Shown here: positions 1 through 6,382 of the stretch, piece by piece
Layout of the letters: every line of letters starts with the position of its first letter
Position numbering within the stretch: the stretch's first letter is position 1
Source of the DNA: Georgenia sp.
Lineage (GTDB): Bacteria; Actinomycetota; Actinomycetes; Actinomycetales; Actinomycetaceae
NCBI GenBank assembly: GCA_027322565.1
Contig: DAHVRG010000036.1
Span: 1-7,305 of the forward strand
Direction of reading: 5' to 3'
Length of the DNA stretch: 7,305 nucleotides
Made by a program: the position numbers and the translations under genes
Notes under the pieces: model-generated
The model's database searches: none
What the model saw: the letters and a program-made list of their open reading frames with translations, nothing else
What the model was told of the DNA's origin: nothing

Positions 1-36
1 ATGGTCGTCGGTGCCGCGCTGCTCCTCGCCGGGTAG
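1..36 (+). CDS. C-terminal tail of a gene truncated by the left edge, possibly a membrane protein
   Basis: The frame starting at base 1 reads MVVGAALLLAG and then a TAG stop at 34-36. Only the last eleven codons are visible. The stretch is uniformly hydrophobic (Val, Ala, Leu, Gly), like the end of a final transmembrane helix in a transporter such as an MFS permease. The ATG at base 1 is most likely an internal methionine. The gene would converge on the MerR gene, with 33 bases between the two stop codons and no clear terminator hairpin between them. The family cannot be determined from this tail, and another frame could be the real one. Confidence 0.35.
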   Translation: MVVGAALLLAG

Positions 37-69
37 GCGGACCCACCGACGGCACGGCTGCGCAGGAGG

Positions 70-860
70 TCACGGTCGGGGCAGCTCGCGGACCGGTGCC
101 TGGAGGACGACACCACCCTCGCCGGTGAGGGTCTGGCGGTAGACACCGGTGGTCGCCAGCCCCTCCTCGGCCAGGTGCGAGTCGAGGGCGACCCACGCGT
201 CACCCGTGTCGGCCGGGGGTGCGTCGAAGCGGACGCTGACGCCGTGAGCGGCACCGGGCACGGTGATGACATCGAGGCCGTGAGGTCCGGCCCCCGGCAC
301 GGTCCCGGCGGTGACGACGATGACGTCCTCCGCCGTCCCGTCGTAGGTGAGCGTGATGTCGGCGCCGGTGGCGCCGCGCCGCACGAGGTGGCTGCGCAGG
401 CGGGCCAGCAGCTCGGCGGTCGCGTCCCGGATCTCCGACTCGTCCCGGACCCGTGCCTGCAGTGCGGCGAGGTGGACCGTCGGCAGCGGGTGGAGCTCGA
501 AGGCGTTCATGATGGCGTGGCGTCCCTTCTCCAGAGCAGCGAGGCGCGTGCGCACCTCGGTCAGCTGCGCTGCGGCATCGTCGATCTGGGCCACGAGCTC
601 GGCCTCGCGGCTCCGGAGCAGCTCGACCAGACGCCGCTGGTGAGCCGGGGGCCGAGCAGGTCCCCGATGGCTTCCAGCCCGAAGCCCACCGCCCGCAGCG
701 CCGCGATCGCGCGGACCCGCCCGACCTGGCTGTGGGCGTAGCGCCGGTACCCGGTGTGCTCGTCGACGGCGGCGGGCTCCAGCAGGCCGACGTCCTCCCA
801 GTGCCGCAGCATCCGCCGGGTCACCCCGGTGGCGTGTGCGACCTCTCCGATGCTCAGCAT
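70..860 (-). pseudogene. MerR-family transcriptional regulator with GyrI-like effector domain, split by a frameshift
   Basis: The first frame starts at the ATG at 858-860. It gives a clear MerR winged-helix N-terminus: LSIGEVAHATGVTRRMLRHW at residues 2-21, then GLLEP and TGYRRY at about residues 25-41. After about residue 70 (DLLG) this frame degenerates and stops. The continuation lies in another minus-strand frame: PPAHQRRLVELLRSREAEL, a coiled-coil dimerisation helix, then a GyrI-like ligand-binding domain ending at the TGA at 70-72. The switch falls in a C5 run on the coding strand (G5 at 647-651). One more C would restore a single protein of about 263 residues, a normal length for MerR regulators with this domain. 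No other disruption is seen, so this is a recent mutation or a sequencing error. As written, the product would be DNA-binding only. Such proteins usually control their own promoter and a neighbouring gene, often for drug efflux or stress. The ligand and target are unknown. Confidence 0.85.
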
Positions 861-869
861 GTCACCGCC

Positions 870-900
870 ATCCCACGCCCTTCCACAGTGGCAAGGTCAA
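870..900 (-). promoter_or_regulatory. MerR-type autoregulated promoter and operator
   Basis: On the minus strand there is a -35 element TTGACC (895-900), a 19-base spacer (876-894), and a -10-like TGGGAT (870-875). A 19-bp spacer is the hallmark of promoters that MerR proteins untwist. An imperfect dyad (plus strand CCTTCCACAGTGGCAAGG, 879-896) fills the spacer, with CCTT and AAGG half-site ends. The -10 ends nine bases before the ATG at 860, so transcription would start about three bases upstream and the mRNA would be nearly leaderless. This agrees with the lack of a Shine-Dalgarno sequence there. The -10 match is only moderate. Assignment to the adjacent MerR gene is by position. Confidence 0.6.
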
Positions 901-930
901 CACACTCGGGGCCGCCTGGGAACCCTCCCC

Positions 931-947
931 GCCGGGTCGCACCCGGC
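931..947. repeat. Perfect 7-bp inverted repeat upstream of the phytochrome gene
   Basis: GCCGGGT and ACCCGGC are perfect inverted arms around the 3-base centre CGC. The repeat ends 34 bases before the phytochrome ATG. It could be an operator for a dimeric regulator, or a small hairpin in the 5' untranslated region. No convincing -35/-10 pair for the phytochrome gene could be recognised between 901 and 972, so its position relative to the promoter is unknown. In DNA this GC-rich, a short palindrome may be chance. Confidence 0.3.
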
Positions 948-972
948 TGGCACACTGGGGGCTTCACACGAC

Positions 973-978
973 AGGAGA
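973..978 (+). promoter_or_regulatory. Ribosome binding site that fixes the phytochrome start
   Basis: AGGAGA lies three bases before the ATG at 982. It is the only good Shine-Dalgarno sequence in the region. It supports 982 over the in-frame upstream codons reaching back to 754, which would run through the MerR gene and its promoter. The spacing is slightly short but workable. Confidence 0.6.
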
Positions 979-981
979 CCC

Positions 982-3207
982 ATGGAGCCGACCCTGGCCC
1001 CCGACGAGCCCGTCGACCTCGACAACTGTGCCCGGGAGCCCATCCACATCCCTGGCTCGGTCCAGCCCCGCGGCGCCCTCCTCGTCGTCCACGACGACGC
1101 CGTCGTCCAGGTGACGGCGAACGTCACCGAGCTCCTCGGCCGGGGCGTCGACGACGTCCTCGGCCGGGCGCTCGGTGAGGTCCTCGGCACCGCGGCGGCG
1201 GACGCCGTCGTCGCCCACGCCGCCGCCCCCGGTGACGTCCGGGACCGCAACCCGGTCCTCCTCCACCTCCCCGACGGCACGCCGTGGGACGCGTTCCTCC
1301 ACCACCCGCCCGGGACGGACCTCCTCGCGGTCGAGCTCGAACCGGCGCTGGGTGCCCAGCCGCTCACCTACACCGACACCTACCAGCACGTCCGGGCGAG
1401 CATCGCCGGTCTCGACCGGGCGCGCTCGCTCACCGAGCTGTACGACGTCGCCGCCCGGGAGGTCCGGAAGCTCACCGGGTTCGACCGCGTCATGGTCTAC
1501 CGTTTCGACGCCGACCACAACGGGGAGGTCGTCGCCGAATCGAAGCGGGCGGACCTCAACCCGTTCCTCGGCCTCCACTACCCCGCGACCGACATCCCGG
1601 CGCAGGCGCGGGCGCTGTACGAGCAGAGCTGGATCCGGCTCATCTCAGACGTCGGGTACCGCCCCAGCCCGCTCGTCCCCACGCTCAACCCGGTGACGGG
1701 AGCACCGCTCGACCTCACCCACGCGACCCTCCGCTCGGTCTCCCCCATCCACATCGAGTACCTCGGGAACATGGGCGTGACCGCGTCGATGTCGATCTCG
1801 CTGCTCAAGGAGGGCCGGCTCTGGGGCCTCATCGCGTGCCACCACTACTCCGGGCCGCACGCCCCGTCGCACGGCATCCGCGCCGCGGCGGAGTTCCTCG
1901 GCTCCGTGCTGTCCGTGCGGCTCGTCGCCCAGGTCGAGGAGGACCGGCTCGCCGCGGCCCACCGGGCCGCCCGGGATCTCGCCGGCCTCGTCGCCGCGAC
2001 CCGGAACGAGGACCTCCCGCTCACCGAGGCCCTCGTCCGGCAGCCCGCGTTGCTCGCGATCATGGCGGCCGACGGCGTCGTCGTGCGCGCCCAGGGCCGC
2101 ACCGCCTGCGCCGGCGACGTGCCGACCGACCCGGAGGCAGTCCTGCGCTGGGCGACCGCGGTCGGCGGGGAGGTCTTCGCCACCGAGTCGCTCGTCCGGG
2201 ACACGCCCGAGCTCGCCGCGGCCGTGCCCGACGTCGCGGGTGCCCTCGTCCTCAGCCTCGCCGAGGGCGACGCGATCGTCTGGCTGCGCCGCGAGGTGGC
2301 ACGCTCCGTCGACTGGGGCGGCGACCCGCACAACAAGGCGATCGCCCGCCGTGAGGGCGACTCCGTGCGCCTCTCACCGCGCAAGTCCTTCGAGCGCTGG
2401 CGGGAGACGGTGCGGGGCGCGAGCCTGCCGTGGACCGAGGAGCAGCGGGAGACCGCCGCGGTGCTGCGCCGGCACGCCGTCGAGGCGCTCTACCTCCGCG
2501 GACTGGCGGACAGCCGCGCGGCGGAGATCCTCCAGCGCTCCTCCCTGCCCCAGACCCTCCCGCAGGCGCCCGGCTGGTCCATCGAGGCGCGTTACTCCCC
2601 CGGCGACGGCGGACGGGTGGGCGGTGACTGGTACGACGTCCTCGCCCTGCCCGACGGACGGCTCGCCGTCGTCGTCGGTGACGTCGCCGGGCACGGCATG
2701 GCCGCCGCCTCGACGATGGGCCAGCTGCGCAACGCGCTGCGCGGCCTGCTCATGCGGGAGGGCTCGCCGGCGAAGGCGGCCGCAGGCCTCGACCTCCTCG
2801 CCCGGAACACCATGGCCGGGGAGATGGCCACTCTCCTCGTCGCCGTGCTCGACCCGGCGACCGGCCGGCTGGAGTACGTCCGAGCCGGCCACCTGCCGCC
2901 GCTGGTGCTCGCCCCGGACGGTGACGCCGCCTGGCCGCCCGTCACCGGGACCCTGCCGATCGGGTACGTCCCGCAGGAGCCCGTGCCGGGGACCCTCGAC
3001 ATCCCGCCCGGCGGCGGCGTCGTGATCTTCACCGATGGGCTGGTCGAGCAGCGGGGCGTGGCCCTGCCCCATGGGCTGGAGCGGCTCCGGACGGCCTTCA
3101 CCGGCCCGGTCGCCGGGGACCTCGACGCCGTCATCGCCGCCGTGCGGGACCCCTCCTCGGACGACGACGCGACCGCCGTCGTGCTCCGCCGCGAGCGGCC
3201 CGCCTGA
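982..3207 (+). CDS. Bacteriophytochrome (PAS-GAF-PHY) with C-terminal SpoIIE/PP2C serine phosphatase
   Basis: This 741-residue cytoplasmic protein is predicted to sense red/far-red light through bilin and to dephosphorylate a Ser/Thr-phosphorylated partner. PAS-2 (about 10-125) holds the bacteriophytochrome biliverdin Cys at residue 16, in NCAREPIHIPGSVQPRG. The GAF domain (about 135-315) has PATDIP at 201-206, the pyrrole-water Asp204, SPIHIEY with His257 and Tyr260, and ACHHY at 285-289. It lacks the plant/cyanobacterial GAF cysteine (Ser254-Pro255 instead), so biliverdin is expected. PHY (about 325-505) shows the tongue: WGGDP at 445-449 and PRKSF at 466-470. A helical linker leads to the phosphatase (about 530-738), with metal-site motifs GGDWYD (547-552), GDVAGHG (566-572), FTDGLVE (683-689) and DDDATAVVL (727-735), all intact. 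There is no histidine kinase and no RsbW-like ATPase. Family knowledge suggests the target is a phosphorylated STAS anti-anti-sigma factor, which is inference. No heme oxygenase (bphO) gene is present here. The gene is monocistronic as seen and converges on the chemoreceptor. Confidence 0.96.
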   Translation: MEPTLAPDEPVDLDNCAREPIHIPGSVQPRGALLVVHDDAVVQVTANVTELLGRGVDDVLGRALGEVLGTAAADAVVAHAAAPGDVRDRNPVLLHLPDGTPWDAFLHHPPGTDLLAVELEPALGAQPLTYTDTYQHVRASIAGLDRARSLTELYDVAAREVRKLTGFDRVMVYRFDADHNGEVVAESKRADLNPFLGLHYPATDIPAQARALYEQSWIRLISDVGYRPSPLVPTLNPVTGAPLDLTHATLRSVSPIHIEYLGNMGVTASMSISLLKEGRLWGLIACHHYSGPHAPSHGIRAAAEFLGSVLSVRLVAQVEEDRLAAAHRAARDLAGLVAATRNEDLPLTEALVRQPALLAIMAADGVVVRAQGRTACAGDVPTDPEAVLRWATAVGGEVFATESLVRDTPELAAAVPDVAGALVLSLAEGDAIVWLRREVARSVDWGGDPHNKAIARREGDSVRLSPRKSFERWRETVRGASLPWTEEQRETAAVLRRHAVEALYLRGLADSRAAEILQRSSLPQTLPQAPGWSIEARYSPGDGGRVGGDWYDVLALPDGRLAVVVGDVAGHGMAAASTMGQLRNALRGLLMREGSPAKAAAGLDLLARNTMAGEMATLLVAVLDPATGRLEYVRAGHLPPLVLAPDGDAAWPPVTGTLPIGYVPQEPVPGTLDIPPGGGVVIFTDGLVEQRGVALPHGLERLRTAFTGPVAGDLDAVIAAVRDPSSDDDATAVVLRRERPA

Positions 3208-3242
3208 CCGCGGCGACACGCACTCACGCGGCGGTCGAGGCA

Positions 3243-3279
3243 CCGCCTGGCGGCCGGGTCCAGCCCAGCCGCCAGGCGG
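3243..3279. terminator. Bidirectional stem-loop terminator between convergent genes
   Basis: CCGCCTGGCGGC (3243-3254) and GCCGCCAGGCGG (3268-3279) are perfect 12-bp arms around a 13-base loop. The loop can itself pair GGG with CCC. The structure lies 36 bases after the phytochrome stop and just past the chemoreceptor stop on the other strand. It therefore can serve both genes. There is no U-tract on either side, as is common for terminators in high-GC actinobacteria. Confidence 0.8.
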
Positions 3280-3284
3280 CCCGG

Positions 3285-4919
3285 TCAGACCTTGAACCGC
3301 GCCACGAGCCCGTTGAGGTGCTCGGACGTGCGGGTGAGCTCCTCCGCCGAGGTGCGGACCTGCTCGATGCTGTCCACCGTGCTCTGCGCGTTGTCCGCGA
3401 TTGCACGGACGTTGTCGGCGATGGTGGTGGCCCCGATCGCGGCGTCGGCGACGTTGGAGGACATCGCCGTCGTCGTCGCGCTCTGCTCCTCGACCGCTCC
3501 GGCGATGCTCTGCTGGTGGTCGTTGACCTGGCCGATGACCTCGGTGGTCGTCGAGATGGCGGACACCGCGGTCTCGACGTCGGACTGGATCTGGGTGATG
3601 CGCGAGGTGATCTCGTCGGTTGCCCGGGCGGTGCCCTGGGCGAGCTCCTTGACCTCACCGGCGACGACCGCGAAGCCCTTGCCTGCCTCACCGGCACGCG
3701 CGGCCTCGATGGTCGCGTTGAGCGCGAGCAGGTTGGTCTGCTCGGCGATCGAGTTGATGAGGGCGACGACCTCGCCGACCGCCGTGGAGGACTCCCCGAG
3801 ACGGGTGATCGTGTCGTTGGCGGCGGCGGTGCTCGTCACGGCCGTACGTCCGGCGCTGCTCGCCTCGGACGCGCTGCGCGCGATCTCCTGGATGGAGGCG
3901 CCCATCTGCTCGCTGCCCGCTGCGACGGTCTGCACGTTGGAGGAGACCTGCTCGGCCGCCGCGGCGGCGGTCCCGGCCTGCTGGGCCGCGTCGGCCGTCT
4001 GGCGCGTCATCTCGGTCGTGATGACCGACAGCTCGTGGGCGGCGGCCGCGGAGGAGGTGGCACTCTCCCCGATCTGTCGGATGAGCGTGGCGACGTTGTC
4101 GACGAACCGGTTGAAGACCGTGGCGAGGGCGCCGACCTCGTCGGAGCGTGAGTCGTCCACCCGCTGGGTGAGGTCGCCGTCGCCGTCGGCGATCTCCCGC
4201 AGCCGCTCGGTGAGGGCGTTGACCGGGCGGGTGATGCTCCGCGTCAGGACGGTGGCGAGCACCAGGACGACGGCGACGGCCACGACGGTCCCGGCCGTCA
4301 CGACGAGCTGGGTGGTCGCCGCGGTCGCGTCCGCCTCCGCGGCGCGCTCGTCCAGCAGCGCCTCCTCGTCCGCCCGGATCTCACCCAGCAAAGCCCGGAT
4401 CTCGTCCATGACGGCCTTGCCGGCGTCGGACAGGACGATCTCGCGTGCCGCTTCGAACCCCTCGTCGGAGCGCACGTCGATGGTCTGCTGCATCTCCTCG
4501 AACTTCGCCGCGATGAGGGGCTCGAGGTCGGCGAGCCGCTCCTGCTGCACCGGGTTGTCGCTCGTGAGGTCGCGCACGGCCGCGAGGTGGTCGTCGACCG
4601 AGCTCTGCGCCGCCGTGTAGGGCTCGAGGTAGGCGTCCACGCCGGTGATGAGGTAGCCCCGCTGCCCCGCCTCGGCGTCCTTGAGGGACGAGAGCACGGC
4701 GTCGGTCTCGGCCAGCACCTCGTGCGTGTGCTCGACCCACTCGGAGTTGGTGACGAGGGACGCCGTGTTGGTGAAGGAGACCACCCCGATGACCGCCATG
4801 AGCGCCAGCGCGGCCGCGTAGCCCGCGGCCAGGCGACGCCCGATGGTCCAGCCCCGGCGACCCGCACCCCCCGGGGCGGGTCCGGCGTCGGAGGCGATGA
4901 CGGTGTGGGCGGTGCTCAT
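3285..4919 (-). CDS. Methyl-accepting chemotaxis protein with CHASE3 sensor domain
   Basis: This 544-residue transmembrane chemoreceptor controls CheA kinase, and so flagellar rotation. The ATG at 4919 follows GAGGAG (4926-4931) with a six-base gap, which favours it over an in-frame ATG 17 codons upstream. The first transmembrane helix is at about 29-52. It is followed by an extracytoplasmic CHASE3-type helical bundle (about 53-195) with the typical [14 protein letters not shown] (80-93). The second transmembrane helix is at about 204-226. HAMP follows (about 226-278; SITRPV, then [10 protein letters not shown] and [11 protein letters not shown]). The long MCP coiled coil (about 285-540) has the conserved hairpin tip [20 protein letters not shown] at 393-412. 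The C-terminus is ARFKV, with no CheR/CheB-tethering pentapeptide. The CHASE3 ligand is unknown. No che or flagellar genes lie in the window, so it is a stand-alone receptor gene. Its presence implies a motile host. Confidence 0.96.
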   Translation of the reverse strand: MSTAHTVIASDAGPAPGGAGRRGWTIGRRLAAGYAAALALMAVIGVVSFTNTASLVTNSEWVEHTHEVLAETDAVLSSLKDAEAGQRGYLITGVDAYLEPYTAAQSSVDDHLAAVRDLTSDNPVQQERLADLEPLIAAKFEEMQQTIDVRSDEGFEAAREIVLSDAGKAVMDEIRALLGEIRADEEALLDERAAEADATAATTQLVVTAGTVVAVAVVLVLATVLTRSITRPVNALTERLREIADGDGDLTQRVDDSRSDEVGALATVFNRFVDNVATLIRQIGESATSSAAAAHELSVITTEMTRQTADAAQQAGTAAAAAEQVSSNVQTVAAGSEQMGASIQEIARSASEASSAGRTAVTSTAAANDTITRLGESSTAVGEVVALINSIAEQTNLLALNATIEAARAGEAGKGFAVVAGEVKELAQGTARATDEITSRITQIQSDVETAVSAISTTTEVIGQVNDHQQSIAGAVEEQSATTTAMSSNVADAAIGATTIADNVRAIADNAQSTVDSIEQVRTSAEELTRTSEHLNGLVARFKV

Positions 4920-4966
4920 GGGGCGCTCCTCGGGCTGAGGTCGATGCGGAAGTCGGGTCGTCCGGT

Positions 4967-4974
4967 CCATCGGC
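4967..4974 (-). promoter_or_regulatory. Possible FliA-like (sigma-28) -10 element for the chemoreceptor
   Basis: The minus strand reads GCCGATGG here, six of eight matches to the flagellar-sigma -10 consensus GCCGATAA. Transcription would begin near 4960, leaving a leader of about 40 bases before the ATG at 4919. The expected TAAA -35 about 15 bases upstream is poor (TCAC). Chemoreceptor genes are often under flagellar sigma control, which makes the match worth noting. GC-rich motifs of this kind also occur by chance. Confidence 0.25.
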
Positions 4975-5054
4975 GCTCGGCCCTCGATCGTGAGCGGGCA
5001 GCGCGGAACGTGACCGATCTCGCGGCTCCCGCGTCCGTGCAGCGGTGCCCGGTG

Positions 5055-6275
5055 TCAGCTGCAGCCGCGCGACCAGCGCAGCGTGTTGTACACGTAGCTG
5101 CCGGCCTGGACCGAGCCCGAGGCCACGTACCGGTACTCCGGGTGGAGGATGTAGGGCCCGTGCTCCGGGCTGTTGAGGTACCAGTCGAGGGCGGCCCGCG
5201 GGTCGGGTGCCTGCCCGTTCCGCTGCCAGGTGCGGACGAGGAGCTCGGAGGCAGGTGCGCAGCCCGCGGCTCGCGCCTCGGCGGTGATGGTGTCCCAGGT
5301 GGCGTGCTCGATCCGGCCGAGCCCGACCATCCGGTGCGACTGGGCGAGGGCCGCGGGCCGCAGCCGCGGCCACTCCTGGGCCGGTGCCAGGCCGCGGGAG
5401 ATGCGTTCGGCGTTGATGAGCTCGAGCAGGCGCCGGTCGTACTCGTCCATGGTCGTCACCGGGGTGGAGTCGGCCGGCGGCATGGCGATGCGCAGCCCGA
5501 TGCTGTCGGCGCCGTCTCCGTCCCAGTCGCCGGCGAGGGCCGGGAAGTAGCCGGCGCCGTAGGCCATGACGATGTCCGCGTCCCCGCCCGCGATGGTGTT
5601 CTTGACGTGGAAGGTGTTGCCCCGCCGCACCCCGAGGGTGTCACCGCCTCTGCCGTCCCAGTCTCCCACCACCACCTCGTCCCCCGCGCGGCCGTAGGTG
5701 AGCGTGACGTCGGCGTCCCCGCCGGCGATGGTGTTCTTGATGTGGAAGGTCGTGCCGCGACGGACCTCCAGGGTGTCGCGGCCGTCGCCGTCCCAGTCCC
5801 CCACGAGGACCTCGTCCCCGGCGCGGCCGTACCTGATGACCTCGTCGGCCTCCCCGCCGCGCAGGCTGTTCTTCACGTGGTACTCGTTCCCGCGGCGGAC
5901 CGCCGGGGTGTCGACGCCGTCGCCGTCCCAGTCGCCCATGAGCACGGTGTCCCCGGCCCGGCCGTAGGTGACGACCCGGTCCGCCGGTCCACCGGAGAGG
6001 CTGTTGCGGAAGTGGTAGGTCGCCCCGCGGCGGACCGCGAGCGTGTCGGTCGCGTTGCCGTCCCAGTCGCCCACGTACACCTGGTCGCCGGCGCGCCCGT
6101 AGACGAACGCCAGATCGGTGCGCCCCGTCCACCCGTTAGTCAGCTCGAACCGGTCGGTGCCGTCGCCGATCTCGCCGCCCTTCCCGGCCGCCGGTGCGGC
6201 GAGAACTGTCATCCCGAGTACGACGCCCGCCGCGACGGCGGCGGGCCTCCTGAACCTGCCCATGCCCCGCATCAT
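5055..6275 (-). CDS. Secreted protein with five 45-residue GDWDGDG repeats and a C-terminal CAP/SCP domain
   Basis: This is a 406-residue exported protein. A Sec signal peptide covers about residues 1-31: basic RFRR at 7-10, a hydrophobic core AAVAAGVVLGMTVL, and APAAG at the likely cleavage site. The mature N-terminal half (43-262) is five tandem units. YGRAGD recurs at 59, 104, 149 and 194, and GDWDG at 69, 114, 159, 204 and 249, an exact 45-residue period. The acidic DWDGDG loops resemble the calcium-binding loops of FG-GAP/VCBS propeller repeats. From about 277 a CAP (SCP/PR-1) domain follows: LLELINAERISRGLAP, His324 in RIEHA, Glu344 in ASELL (GENI position), and His372 in SPEHGPYILHP, matching the family's His-Glu-His pocket. 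Cys339 and Cys405, the only cysteines, may pair. The substrate is unknown; CAP proteins are variously linked to lipid binding or proteolysis. The start is uncertain: ATGs at 6275, 6272 and 6263 are possible and none has a good ribosome site. Confidence 0.88.
   Translation of the reverse strand: MMRGMGRFRRPAAVAAGVVLGMTVLAAPAAGKGGEIGDGTDRFELTNGWTGRTDLAFVYGRAGDQVYVGDWDGNATDTLAVRRGATYHFRNSLSGGPADRVVTYGRAGDTVLMGDWDGDGVDTPAVRRGNEYHVKNSLRGGEADEVIRYGRAGDEVLVGDWDGDGRDTLEVRRGTTFHIKNTIAGGDADVTLTYGRAGDEVVVGDWDGRGGDTLGVRRGNTFHVKNTIAGGDADIVMAYGAGYFPALAGDWDGDGADSIGLRIAMPPADSTPVTTMDEYDRRLLELINAERISRGLAPAQEWPRLRPAALAQSHRMVGLGRIEHATWDTITAEARAAGCAPASELLVRTWQRNGQAPDPRAALDWYLNSPEHGPYILHPEYRYVASGSVQAGSYVYNTLRWSRGCS
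5490..6149 (-). repeat. Five tandem 135-bp coding repeats
   Basis: The units on the minus strand are 6149-6018, 6017-5883, 5882-5748, 5747-5613 and a shorter last unit, 5612-5490. Each encodes about 45 residues of the pattern (F/Y)H-x-KN-S/T-x2-GG-x-AD, then YGRAGD-x-V-x2-GDWDGDG-x-DT-x2-VRRG. The first unit is the most diverged (FELTNGWTGRTDL) and one codon short. The middle units are closely alike at DNA level; for instance, the stretch around 5725-5760 nearly repeats around 5590-5625. This suggests internal duplication. The array could expand or contract by recombination. Confidence 0.85.
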
Positions 6276-6382
6276 GCGGAGATCGCCCGGCCGGCGTCGT
6301 CCGTGTCCAGTTGTCGACAGGCGTGCGCCACGCGGGTCGAGCGGGGGCTCGGCGGCCCGACGTACTCGCGCGGTGGCCGACC

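Noticed and set aside
647..655. Programmed -1 frameshift joining the two MerR halves
   Set aside because: The C-rich stretch does not form a canonical X-XXY-YYZ slippery site in the reading frame, and MerR regulators are not known to use one. A simple indel is more likely.
918..940. GGGAAC as an ECF sigma -35 for the phytochrome gene
   Set aside because: No matching -10 at a suitable distance.
754..981. In-frame upstream extension of the phytochrome reading frame (76 extra codons)
   Set aside because: It overlaps the MerR gene and its promoter, has no phytochrome-like content, and the ATG at 982 has its own AGGAGA.
3292..4620. Plus-strand reading frame of 442 codons antisense to the chemoreceptor
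   Set aside because: The Ser/Ala/Thr-rich product is the usual high-GC shadow of the MCP coiled coil.
5021..5033. CGCGG-CTC-CCGCG hairpin after the CAP gene as a terminator
   Set aside because: Only five base pairs and no T-rich flank, so it is too weak to call in this base composition.
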